Of a stretch of DNA of 64,000 nucleotides, positions 35,043-44,600 are shown one piece after another. Under the pieces are notes generated by a model that saw nothing but the letters and a program-made list of their open reading frames with translations, made no database searches and had not been told where the DNA came from. Every line of letters starts with the position of its first letter. Within the stretch, counting starts at the first letter, position 1. Both the position numbers and the translations under genes were made by a program. The stretch spans positions 186,001-250,000 of the forward strand of contig CAVWXX010000015.1 of NCBI GenBank assembly GCA_963759155.1, in the 5' to 3' direction. The DNA is from SZUA-36 sp963759155 (lineage in GTDB: Bacteria; Pseudomonadota; Gammaproteobacteria; Xanthomonadales; SZUA-36).

Positions 35043-36065
35043 ATGTATTTCTTAGCACGCAAAGCCCTGTTCATGGCGGACCCGGAGACTGCTCACGGGC
35101 TCGCTCTGGAAGGCCTCCGCCTGGGTCATGGTGTAGGCGCCACCCGTCTGCTGTGTAAAAGCCGTGATCTGCCGGTCACGGTGATGGGTCTGGAGTTTCC
35201 GAATCCCGTCGGCATGGCGGCGGGCATGGACAAAAACGGCGATTACATCGATGCCCTTGGTGGTCTTGGTTTTGGGTTTATCGAAATTGGCACGGTTACC
35301 CCGCGCCCACAACCCGGGAATCCAAAGCCAAGAATTTTCCGTCTTGAGAAAGCCAATGCGATGATCAACCGTCTTGGTTTCAATAACAAGGGTGTCGATT
35401 ACCTGGTTCGGCAAGCAGAAAAGCGCCGTTTCAAAGGCATACTCGGAATCAATATCGGCAAGAACTTCGACACACCAAACGATAAGGCAGTCGATGATTA
35501 CCTGTTATGTCTCGACAAAGTCTATCCGCATGCAGATTACATCACGATCAACATATCGTCTCCCAACACCCGTGGCCTTCGTGACCTGCAGGATGTGGAA
35601 CAACTCAACTCCCTGTTGTCAGCCTTGAATAGAAGACGACTGAAACTGGCTGATGAGTTACAAAAGCGCGTTCCACTGGTGGTCAAAGTCGCACCGGATC
35701 TCGAAGACGAGCAGATTCCCGGCATGGCTGAGGTTGTCGTCCGTAATGAATTTGACGGTTTGATCGCGACCAACACCACGATTTCACGTGAGGCAGTTCA
35801 GGGTATGCGTCACGCGGACGAGCAAGGCGGTCTCAGCGGGGCCCCTGTGAAAGACCAGTCAGACCACGTGCTGGCGGAGTTTCGCGCCCACCTGCCACCG
35901 GAGATCGCCCTGATAGGTACAGGCGGAATTACCAGTGGTGAGGATGCAGCCACAAAAATACAACTGGGTGCAGACCTGGTACAGTTCTATACCGGGTTCG
36001 TCTACAAAGGACCGGACCTGGTTGGTGACTGCCTGAAAGCCATTGCAGCACAAAAGTCCGTATGA
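35043..36065 (+). CDS. pyrD: Dihydroorotate dehydrogenase (quinone), class 2
   Basis: PyrD oxidises dihydroorotate to orotate in pyrimidine synthesis and passes electrons to quinone at the inner membrane. The 340 residues match the class 2 length. The N-terminal amphipathic helix (ARKALFMADPETAHGLALEGL), GLEFPNPVGMAAGMDKNG, the catalytic Ser in NISSPNTRGLRDLQ and the FMN-binding end GTGGITSGEDAATKIQLGADLVQFYTG are all present. It overlaps murB by ATGA. Confidence 0.98.
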   Translation: MYFLARKALFMADPETAHGLALEGLRLGHGVGATRLLCKSRDLPVTVMGLEFPNPVGMAAGMDKNGDYIDALGGLGFGFIEIGTVTPRPQPGNPKPRIFRLEKANAMINRLGFNNKGVDYLVRQAEKRRFKGILGINIGKNFDTPNDKAVDDYLLCLDKVYPHADYITINISSPNTRGLRDLQDVEQLNSLLSALNRRRLKLADELQKRVPLVVKVAPDLEDEQIPGMAEVVVRNEFDGLIATNTTISREAVQGMRHADEQGGLSGAPVKDQSDHVLAEFRAHLPPEIALIGTGGITSGEDAATKIQLGADLVQFYTGFVYKGPDLVGDCLKAIAAQKSV

Positions 36066-37078
36066 AGCGGACGACTGACGCTTCCCTCAAACATCTCAAC
36101 AGCTTTGCAGTCGAGGCCCGCGCTGGCCAGTTGCTTGAAATTGAATCCCAACAAGACCTGAAAACCCTCGTCACCGAACACCATTTTGATCCAACGCGTG
36201 ATCTCATACTGGGCGGGGGCAGCAACATCCTGTTTGCGGGCAATATTGAGGGCAGCGTGATACTGAACCGGGTGAGCGGTAAAAGGATCATCGAGGACAC
36301 CGAAGACGTGGTTCTGTTGGAGGCATCAGCAGGTGAAAACTGGCATCAACTTGTTCTGTGGTCCTTGCAACAGGGCTTGTCGGGTATTGAAAACCTATCC
36401 CTGATCCCCGGCCTGGCAGGGGCAGCACCCATGCAAAACATCGGGGCTTATGGCGTGGAACTCGCGGATGTTCTCGACTCGGTACAAACCCTTGACCTGA
36501 AAAACGGACAGGTGGTTGAGTTTCAGAAAAAAGACTGCCAGCTCGCCTATCGCAATAGTCGCTTTAAATCATCCGATGCCGGCAAATACCTGATCACCGG
36601 TATCCGCTTGCGTCTGCAACGTAAATTCACACCCGTCCTTTCTTATAAAGGACTGGGCGAAGAGCTTCTGTCGATGGGTATCAAAACACCGACTGCAAAA
36701 CAGGTCAGTGATGCCGTAATCCGTATCCGTCAACGCAAATTACCCGACCCGAAAATCACCGGGAATGCCGGCAGCTTCTTTAAAAACCCCGTGGTCAGCC
36801 ATGATATCGCCAAGCAACTGGCAAAGGAGTTTACCGGTATGCCTGCCTATCCTGCCGCTGAACACACGAAGCTCAGCGCCGCCTGGCTGATTGAAAAATG
36901 TGGCTGGAAAGGCCGCTCTATGGGTGACGCTGCCGTGTCGGAGCAGCATGCGCTTGTGCTGATTAACAAGGGCCAGGCAACAGGGGCTGAGATACTCGAG
37001 CTTGCTGATGCGATCCGGGAATCAGTTCGGGGGCGGTTTGGCATTGTGTTGGAACCGGAACCGTTGGTTATCAAATAA
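36062..37078 (+). CDS. murB: UDP-N-acetylenolpyruvoylglucosamine reductase
   Basis: MurB reduces UDP-GlcNAc-enolpyruvate to UDP-MurNAc with NADPH and FAD, an early step of peptidoglycan synthesis. The 338 residues are the E. coli-type (type I) enzyme. They show the FAD-binding GGGSNILF, SLIPGLAGAAPMQNIGAYG, the catalytic Ser in GNAGSFFKNPVV, and AAWLIEKCGWKG near the end. The first codon overlaps pyrD, implying coupled expression of two otherwise unrelated pathways, possibly together with the upstream ALDH7 gene. Confidence 0.98.
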   Translation: MKRTTDASLKHLNSFAVEARAGQLLEIESQQDLKTLVTEHHFDPTRDLILGGGSNILFAGNIEGSVILNRVSGKRIIEDTEDVVLLEASAGENWHQLVLWSLQQGLSGIENLSLIPGLAGAAPMQNIGAYGVELADVLDSVQTLDLKNGQVVEFQKKDCQLAYRNSRFKSSDAGKYLITGIRLRLQRKFTPVLSYKGLGEELLSMGIKTPTAKQVSDAVIRIRQRKLPDPKITGNAGSFFKNPVVSHDIAKQLAKEFTGMPAYPAAEHTKLSAAWLIEKCGWKGRSMGDAAVSEQHALVLINKGQATGAEILELADAIRESVRGRFGIVLEPEPLVIK

Positions 37079-37092
37079 CACAAGCAGTTTTG

Positions 37093-37109
37093 TTGCCAGC
37101 TACTGGCAA
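37093..37109. repeat. Short perfect inverted repeat after murB
   Basis: TTGCCAG and CTGGCAA flank a CTA loop 14 bp after the murB stop, in the convergent gap with gcdH. It could be a weak terminator stem; no T-tract is present on either strand. Confidence 0.35.
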
Positions 37110-37150
37110 GGTCAGCGCCCGCGATCCGCACGCTGCAAGATCGAAGAGGC

Positions 37151-37168
37151 TCCCGCTTTCGCGGGATG
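37151..37168. repeat. REP-like palindrome, CCCGCTTTCGCGGG core
   Basis: CTCCCGCTTTCGCGGGAT contains a CCCGC/GCGGG stem and is followed by GACTTTG, matching the GGGATGAC side of the copy at 11795. It lies in the murB-gcdH convergent gap. It is one of three related palindromes in the window. Confidence 0.55.
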
Positions 37169-37198
37169 ACTTTGCAATCTTCTGAGAACCAAACAGTG

Positions 37199-38362
37199 CT
37201 AAAACGCGTTAATACCCGTCAACTCCCTGCCGATGACCAGTTGATGAACGGTTTCGGTTCCTTCGTAGGTAATGACGCTTTCAAGATTCAGCATGTGACG
37301 AATCGCAACGTGTTCCACCGTGATACCTGCCCCACCGAGAATATCCCGGCAATCGCGGGCGATATCCAGGGCCATCCGCACATTATTCCACTTCGCCAGG
37401 CTGACCTGCGTGGGCGCCATTTTGCCGGCATCCTTTAAGCGCCCAAGCTGCAGTGACAGCAATTGTGCAGTGGTGATACGCCGCGACATGTCGGCAAGGC
37501 GAATCTGAATGGCCTGGTTAGCCGCCAGCGGACGGCCGAATAATTTGCGGTCAGCGGTGTAGTCGACCACTTCGGTCAGACAGGCAATAGCCGCACCAAT
37601 GGGGCCCCAGGTAATACCGTAGCGCGCCTGGGTCAGACAACCCAAAGGACCTTTCAAGCCGACGACATTGGGTAAGCGGTTGGCCTCCGGAACACGCACA
37701 TTGTCAAAAAACAAACCGGAAGTGACCGATGCCCTCAATGACATCTTGCCGTGAATTTCCTGCGCATCAAAACCGGGCATACCCTTTTCAAGCACAAAGC
37801 CCATGATGCCTTCTTCGGTATTGGCCCAGACAATTGCGATATCGGCGATATTGCCATTGGTAATCCACATTTTTGAACCATTGATGATCCAGTCATCGCC
37901 GTCACGCCGGGCATTTGTTTTCATGTTGGCAGGATCTGAACCCCCATGTGCTTCGGTCAGTCCAAAACAGCCAATAACTTTACCGGCAGCCATATCCGGC
38001 AGCCAGCGTTGCTTTTGTTCCTCGGAGCCATAAGCAAAAATCGGATGCATACACAGACTCGATTGAACCGATGCAAAACTGCGCAGGCCGGAATCACCCC
38101 GTTCAAGTTCCTGGCAAATCAATCCATAGGACACGCCATTCAAACCGGCACAACCATAACCTTCGATACTTGAGCCGAGCAAACCGAGCTCGGCCATCTC
38201 GGGTATCAATTCCATCGGAAACTGGGCCTTGTCAAATGCGTCTGCCATCAGGGGCAATGCACGCTCGTCGACAAAACGGGCGACGGTGTCCTGGATCATC
38301 TGCTCTTCTTCAGACAGAAGACTGCGGACATCAAATAAATCGGTGGGATTCAGTCTGGCCAT
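37199..38362 (-). CDS. gcdH: Glutaryl-CoA dehydrogenase
   Basis: This FAD acyl-CoA dehydrogenase oxidatively decarboxylates glutaryl-CoA to crotonyl-CoA in lysine/glutarate breakdown. The 387 residues carry the family FAD segment CFGLTEAHGGSDPANM, MWITNGNIADIAIVWA, and the catalytic Glu in ITYEGTETVHQLVIGRELTGI. Overall similarity is to GcdH rather than short-chain dehydrogenases, judged by the SSLCMHPIFAYGSEEQKQRWLP region. I place the start at ATG 38362, since GGAG is five bases upstream; the open frame runs to 38434. It is convergent with murB. Confidence 0.92.
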   Translation of the reverse strand: MARLNPTDLFDVRSLLSEEEQMIQDTVARFVDERALPLMADAFDKAQFPMELIPEMAELGLLGSSIEGYGCAGLNGVSYGLICQELERGDSGLRSFASVQSSLCMHPIFAYGSEEQKQRWLPDMAAGKVIGCFGLTEAHGGSDPANMKTNARRDGDDWIINGSKMWITNGNIADIAIVWANTEEGIMGFVLEKGMPGFDAQEIHGKMSLRASVTSGLFFDNVRVPEANRLPNVVGLKGPLGCLTQARYGITWGPIGAAIACLTEVVDYTADRKLFGRPLAANQAIQIRLADMSRRITTAQLLSLQLGRLKDAGKMAPTQVSLAKWNNVRMALDIARDCRDILGGAGITVEHVAIRHMLNLESVITYEGTETVHQLVIGRELTGINAF

Positions 38363-38448
38363 GGAAACTCCGGGGCTGTTGTTGTTGGTTAGTTCAGATG
38401 CCGCTATTCTAATTTGCCCGACCGGCACAGTCACGGCCTATCACTGAA

Positions 38449-39915
38449 TTAAAAGTTGTAATCCAGGTATAAGCGGGCGTCGATAAAGTCCTTGGTAACG
38501 GACTCGAAATCGTAGCCATGAATTTCACGATAGGCCTCAAAATCATAATCGGTACGGTAATTATTAAACGCCAGCCTGAACTGAAGACTTAAACCTTTCA
38601 TTTGTGTAAAAATGCCAAACCCCGACGTTTGGGTAAAAGAATAACGAAGATCGAAAGTAGCCTCACGCCGGTCCTGGCGCGCATCGGTCATACTGAGATC
38701 ATCAGGCAGGTTATAGTCACCATAACGCCAACGCATCACAACCCCCGGGATAAGACCGTTTCGTCCAAAGTCATACTGCAAACCAACACCGACGGATTTG
38801 GTACCGGCCAACTCCGAATCCTGAACCTGGAATGAATTGAACATCTGTGGCGTACCCCAACGTACAAATATGGTGCCGCCGTCGTAGGAGTCTTCGTTAT
38901 AAGCCCCACGGTTGTAGTTGGCAAAAAAGCTGAGACCTGCTGAATATGCCTGAGCACTGAACCCGTAATGCCAGGTATCAATATTTCCTGCAATGTGGTT
39001 CCCAACATCCTGTTGATTTGTGTATTGCGCAGCCAGGATGTAATGGAACTGACTGGTCGCCGGTTCAATTTTGTATTGCCCTGTGAGAAAAACCGTATTC
39101 AGAAAACCCTTGATATAGTAGTCCCAGGCTTCAAGGCTTAAGGCATCATTTTGATAGGTCAGCCCCAGCAATGCCATTTCCTTTTTCTCACCGATATAGC
39201 CGGTGGAATCGTAATCATTCGGGTCGTAGGCACCACGTATCAGCTGCTTACCGCTGTCAGACTCCCGCACACGTGCCCCGTTTGCCATATCGATGAACTT
39301 CGTGTCGTTACGCTCTTTCATTCTCATGATGTAAGCGAGGTTGATTCCTACGCCTTCGAACACACGATTTTCATAGATCGCCCCGCTATGTGTGATGGGG
39401 GAAAATCGGATATTCGATAGGGCAACAAAACGATAACCCGGTATCTCCTGTCTGCCGATTTTTACCAGGTGGCCGCCATTTTGATACTTGATATACAACT
39501 CGCCCAAGGCTGCATATGGGTCCTGGTCGCCATCGGCTTCATATAACCCGCCGAGCCCCCTGCGATTCGCGGGGCTGGGACCAAAGGGTACCGCACCGTA
39601 AACCGTGGCACCGAATGAAGTGTGCCGCCAGGCTGCAGTCTCATAACCAAAATAGCCACCAAGTGCAGAATATTGCAAAACTTTTTCATTCGGTGCTTCG
39701 GGTGTGGAACTATCCTGCAAGACTTGAAGATTGCTGTCGCGATACTGGCCGCTATAACGGATCAGTGTCTTGAATTGACCGTTTACCAGGGCATCGAGAA
39801 AACCGTATTCAGCAAGGGGTGGGTTGACCGTTTCTTCCGATTGAGCAAACACCGGTGTGCTTAAGCCACAAACACAGCAGATTAAAGCAGAAAAAAATAA
39901 TATTCCTGTTCGCAT
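38449..39915 (-). CDS. Outer-membrane porin, OprD-like
   Basis: This 488-residue protein has a cleavable signal peptide (about residues 1-24, ending VFAQ). The rest is made of alternating aromatic beta-strands and ends in YLDYNF, the terminal Phe that BAM recognises. The block KIGRQEIPGYRFVALSNIRFSP...HSGAIYENRVFEGV resembles OprD-type porins, which admit basic amino acids, peptides or carboxylates. I see no basis for naming the substrate. It starts 6 bp after the nucleotidase gene on the same strand and may be cotranscribed with gdhB-nadK-nucleotidase. Confidence 0.8.
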   Translation of the reverse strand: MRTGILFFSALICCVCGLSTPVFAQSEETVNPPLAEYGFLDALVNGQFKTLIRYSGQYRDSNLQVLQDSSTPEAPNEKVLQYSALGGYFGYETAAWRHTSFGATVYGAVPFGPSPANRRGLGGLYEADGDQDPYAALGELYIKYQNGGHLVKIGRQEIPGYRFVALSNIRFSPITHSGAIYENRVFEGVGINLAYIMRMKERNDTKFIDMANGARVRESDSGKQLIRGAYDPNDYDSTGYIGEKKEMALLGLTYQNDALSLEAWDYYIKGFLNTVFLTGQYKIEPATSQFHYILAAQYTNQQDVGNHIAGNIDTWHYGFSAQAYSAGLSFFANYNRGAYNEDSYDGGTIFVRWGTPQMFNSFQVQDSELAGTKSVGVGLQYDFGRNGLIPGVVMRWRYGDYNLPDDLSMTDARQDRREATFDLRYSFTQTSGFGIFTQMKGLSLQFRLAFNNYRTDYDFEAYREIHGYDFESVTKDFIDARLYLDYNF

Positions 39916-39921
39916 TGTTGA

Positions 39922-40854
39922 CTAAGGGTTCCTGACACCACTGGGAACGTGACCTGTCGCTACGTGCTCTCTCGCCGAATCGCAATGAATTTGCTGGTCG
40001 TCAAAAAAGATATCAGCACCGAAAGCCGCCAGGAAAGGACCCTTGGGTTTACCGCCGAGAAACAGGGCCTCATCAACACGAATCCCCCATTTCCGCAAAG
40101 TGAGGATGACCCGCTTATGGGCAGGTGCTGACCTTGCCGTCACCAATGCCGTTCGAATCGGATTGTTTTCAATCGGGTAAGCCGATTGAATGTTTTGCAA
40201 AGCCTGCATCAATGGCCTGAAAGGACCATCTGGCAAGGGCGTATCGGCATGTTGCTTTTCCCGCGCGGAAAACGCCTCAAGTCCTTCTGATTGATACACT
40301 CTTTCAGCTTCATCACTGAACAACACGGCATCACCGTCAAATGCAACACGTAACTGGTCACGGTGCTGCCGGCTCTGTGCACCCGGAAGTATCATTGCCG
40401 CGGCGAAACCTTCTCCCAGGGCCTTCCGTACATCTTCTGCATGACCCGATAAAAACAGGTCGGTACCGATGGCTTTCATGTAGCGGAAACGACTCTCACC
40501 ATTGGTGAACACGGCCCTTTCAATGTCCAGGCCATGGTGTTCAATACTATTGAAAATCCGCAGGCCGGAATCTGCGCTGTTACGTGAAACCAGAATGACT
40601 TCGACACCTTGATGGTTGGTTTCGTCCGCATTCAATGCCAACAGCTTTTTGACCAACTGAAAGGCTTCACCCGGCATCAGGAATTCATTCTCCCGACTGA
40701 TCTGGTATTCGGCGTAGGCTTCCAGGCCCTGCGACTCGAACACGGCGTGGCTTTCATCCAGGTTAAACAATGCGCGTGAAGATATGGCCACAACCAGCGG
40801 CTTGGTGTTTTCCCACTTCTTTGGGTTTTGTTCCCGGTTGTTGCCAGTTGTCAT
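39922..40854 (-). CDS. Cytosolic 5'-nucleotidase, NT5C1-like
   Basis: The 310 residues match the NT5C1/PF06189-type 5'-nucleotidase family. VVAISSRALFNLDESHAVFESQGLEAYAEYQ at the N-terminus carries the atypical catalytic motif. VEVILVSRNSADSGLRIFNSI, GADIFFDDQQIH and the DGDAVLFSDEAE segment are also characteristic. Such enzymes dephosphorylate nucleoside monophosphates such as AMP or IMP; the bacterial physiological substrate is not established. It lies 62 bp downstream of nadK, so nucleotide turnover or NAD(P) metabolism is a plausible setting. No clear ribosome site precedes ATG 40854. Confidence 0.82.
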   Translation of the reverse strand: MTTGNNREQNPKKWENTKPLVVAISSRALFNLDESHAVFESQGLEAYAEYQISRENEFLMPGEAFQLVKKLLALNADETNHQGVEVILVSRNSADSGLRIFNSIEHHGLDIERAVFTNGESRFRYMKAIGTDLFLSGHAEDVRKALGEGFAAAMILPGAQSRQHRDQLRVAFDGDAVLFSDEAERVYQSEGLEAFSAREKQHADTPLPDGPFRPLMQALQNIQSAYPIENNPIRTALVTARSAPAHKRVILTLRKWGIRVDEALFLGGKPKGPFLAAFGADIFFDDQQIHCDSAREHVATGHVPSGVRNP

Positions 40855-40916
40855 ATTTTCAGTTTAACAGGGCTTGTGGCGTAAAATGAAAAAGCGTTCA
40901 TAGAGACAGCTGGCTG

Positions 40917-41681
40917 TCACAGAAATTGCTCGTTCAGTATCCTTTCCTCCAACGAGTGTGCCGGATCAAACAACAGCTTTAACTCAAGACGCTTGTCTTC
41001 AAACGCGTCAACCCTGATGACATCCCGTACCTCGTAAGCATCCGCTGTCGCACTGACCGCCCGTTTGTAATGATCGAGCACTTCGAAGCGAACCCGCGCC
41101 GAACAAGGCAATATCGCACCGTTCCAGCGCCTCGGCCGAAACGGGCTGATGGGTGTCAGCGCCATGGCATCAGTACCGAGGGGTAAAATTGGCCCACGCA
41201 CTGAGAAATTGTAGGCGGTGCTGCCGGCAGCAGTCGCCAGTAAAACCCCGTCACAGACCATCTCTTCCACTTTTATCATGTCGTTGACCAGGATACGGAT
41301 ATGAGCCGCCTGGTTTGTCTGACGTAAAAGTGAAATCTCATTGATGGCCAGGGCACTGGTCTCTGTGCCTGACTCGGTCAACACTTCCATGCGCAGCGGG
41401 TTCAAGCTCACCAACCTCGCGGTATCGAGCCTTTCCACAAGGTCAGTTTCGCTGTAGCGATTCATCAGGAACCCGACATTACCGATTTTCATCCCGAACA
41501 CGGGCAGGCTTTTCGAAATAACGCGATGCAAGGTTCGTAACATGAAACCATCGCCACCCAATGCGACGATCACCTCTGCTTCCTCCAACGGGGTTTGACC
41601 ATAGCGTTTTTTCATCAACGCAATGGCTTCCCCGGCGGAATCAGCCCGGCTTGCTACAAAATGAATACGTTCACTGGTCAT
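40917..41681 (-). CDS. nadK: NAD kinase
   Basis: NAD kinase phosphorylates NAD+ to NADP+. At 254 residues it is shorter than E. coli NadK (292) and resembles the compact type common in alphaproteobacteria. The catalytic LGGDGFMLRT has Asp44. NEISLLRQ, CDGVLLATAAGSTAYNFSV and the HRVISKSLPVFGMKIGNVGFL region are recognisable. The ATG at 41681 overlaps the stop of the giant NAD-glutamate dehydrogenase gene as ATGA, so translation of the two is coupled. Confidence 0.93.
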   Translation of the reverse strand: MTSERIHFVASRADSAGEAIALMKKRYGQTPLEEAEVIVALGGDGFMLRTLHRVISKSLPVFGMKIGNVGFLMNRYSETDLVERLDTARLVSLNPLRMEVLTESGTETSALAINEISLLRQTNQAAHIRILVNDMIKVEEMVCDGVLLATAAGSTAYNFSVRGPILPLGTDAMALTPISPFRPRRWNGAILPCSARVRFEVLDHYKRAVSATADAYEVRDVIRVDAFEDKRLELKLLFDPAHSLEERILNEQFL

Positions 41682-44600
41682 TTCGCACCCGGGTCGGTTA
41701 ACAGGCCCTCCAGGGACCGCACTGCCACCGATACGGTCGCATAATCCATTGATGGCAGGTTCTGCATATCATTGAGCATATGGGAAACCTGCCCCACTGC
41801 CTCAGCATTCGCTTCTGCCCAGCTTTTAACCGGATCTTTCGCGCCTGGAAATGCTTCCAGAACCAGGCCGGCCAGGCTACGGTGCCGGGAATAGAGTTCG
41901 TCTCGCAGGCTGCCACGCGCATGCGCATGCCACTGACCGGCAACCGGTAATTTCTCCACGCTTTCGCGTAACCACTTCAAGCCCAGTTGGTCACCCAAAC
42001 CGAAATAGACCGTCGCCACCCTGAGTACGTCTTCTTTCCTTATGGCGGCTGTTTCAACCACATCCAGCGCGGGGTAGAGCAAATGCAAGCTGGCTGCCTG
42101 CATAGCAAGGGCCTTAGGCATTCCATCCGCTAACAACGGCTCTGCCTGTTTCTGAACCCGCTCTTTTTCCGCGTCATTGAGTGAACGCGTAATTTTCTTT
42201 CCCAACACTTCCATGCCCGGTGTCAGTCGTTCGATACTCTGCCGGATGCCCAGCTTGTCACCTGACTGATTGAGTACCCAGCGGGTGGCCTGACGCAGCA
42301 GGTTCCACATGGCCAGGGTTGCATTGATCTGTGACTCAGACGATACCTTATTATCGAGCGCCTCAACCCGTCCCCAGAAATCACGCGCCTTGAAGACTTC
42401 CCGGGCGATGGTAAACGCCCTCGCCACCTTGGCTGCGCTGGCACCGGTATCCTCATGCATCCGAAGTGCAAAAGAAGCGCCCATACGATTCACAAGGCTA
42501 TTGGTAACCTGGGTGGCAATGATTTCACGCTTCAGACGGTGACCATCCATGTAAGCGCTGTATTTTTCCTGTAATGGCGTCGGGAAATAGCGTTGTAATT
42601 CCTGTGATAACCAGGGATCTTCGGGTATATCGGAATCCAGCAACTGGCGGTAAAGCATGATTTTGCTGTAAGACAATAATACTGACAGTTCCGGCCGACT
42701 CATACCCATGCCAATCCCGCGCCGCCTGGTCAATTCCTCATCATGCGGGAGTTTCTCCAGATCCCGGTCAAGAATACCTTCGCCTTCAAGTACGGAAATA
42801 AAGTGCTGCTTGGCTCCCAGGCGGGCCCCGGTAAGGGTTTCCATCATGGATATGGCCTGGGTTTGCAGGTAGTTGTTACGCAAAACCTGGGCCGCAACCT
42901 CATCGGTCATTTCCGCCAACAGCTTGTTTCTGTTGTCCCCGCTCAGCTTTCCAGCATGCATGACCTGGTTCAGCAGTATCTTGATGTTGACCTCGTGATC
43001 CGAGCAATCCACACCCGCAGAATTATCGATAAAATCGGTATTCATGCGGCCGCCGGCGTGAGCGTATTCGATACGTCCGAGTTGGGTCAAACCAAGGTTC
43101 CCACCTTCGCCGATGACCTTGCAACGCAACTCACTGCCATTGATACGCAACCAGTTGTTCTGTGCGTCACCAACCTCGGCATTGCTTTCCGACGATGCCT
43201 TGACATAGGTGCCAATACCACCATTCCACAAGAGCTCTACCTCGGCTTTCAACAGCAGCCGAATCAGGTCATTGGGGGATAAATTATGCTCTTCGGTACC
43301 CAGCCAGGAACGTACTTCACGGCTGATCGGAATACTCTTTTCAAGCCGGGAAAAAATGCCACCACCCTTTGAAATGAGTTGTTGGTTGTAATCCTCCCAG
43401 CCGGACCTCGGTAGCTTGAATAACCGTTTGCGTTCTTTGAAACTCGCTTTTATATCCGGATCAGGGTCCAGGAAAATATGCATATGGTTAAAGGCGGCTT
43501 TTAATTGGATCTGGGTTGACAACAACATTCCGTTGCCAAAAACATCACCCGACATATCACCGATACCGACAACGCTAAAAGGCTCTTTCTGTATGTTCTT
43601 GCCCATTTCACGGAAGTGCCGTTTAACCCCTTCCCAGGCACCACGCGCAGTAATCGCCATGGCCTTGTGGTCATAGCCTACCGAACCACCGGAAGCAAAG
43701 GCATCACCCATCCAAAAACCGCGATTCAATGCAATCTCGTTGGCGGTATCTGAAAACGTTGCAGTGCCTTTGTCGGCTGCCACAACCAGGTAAGGATCAT
43801 CTTCATCGTAGCGAATCAAGCCGGCCGCTGGAATGACCGTATCTTGATCTAAATTATCAGTAACATCTATTAACGCATTGATAAATATCTTATAACACCT
43901 GACAACTTCAGCCATGACCTCATCACGGGTTCCATTCTCCGGCAGGTGCTTGACGACAAAACCACCCTTCGCCCCCACCGGCACGATAATGGTATTTTTG
44001 ACGTTCTGGGCTTTCATCAAGCCCAGCACTTCCGTTCTGAAATCCTCCTTACGGTCAGACCAGCGCAAACCGCCGCGGGCCACCTTGCCACCCCGCAGAT
44101 GGATACCTTCCACCGCAGATGAAAACACCCAGATCTCTCTGAATGGCAAAGGTTTTGGAAGCTGGGGCATTTTGGAGGAGTCGAGCTTGAAACTCATATA
44201 TTCATGTAAATTGCCATCTTCCCCGGGTTGGTAAAAGTTGGTTCTCAAGGTGCCCTTGATGGCTTCGTAAAATGCGAACAGGATGCTGTCCTCGTCAATA
44301 CTGCTGATCCGGGACAGGGCCATCCTGAACACTTTCTTGATCGTCGCTACCTGCACATCACGTTTCTTCCTGCGCGCAGCTACAACGGTTTCCAACAACT
44401 CCAGCAGCACCTTGTCGTCGCAATATTTCAGGGTCGACAGGCTTTGAAATATCCGCCGTAGTTTCTTGGCTGCCAGCTCCTTACGATAGTCACTTTCGCT
44501 GTCGCGTTCAGGGTTGAACATGGCATCAAACAGTTCCACCAGCAGTCTCGCCATCAGTGGATGCTTCGACAGGGTTTCTTCCATGTAAGCCTGTGAATAA

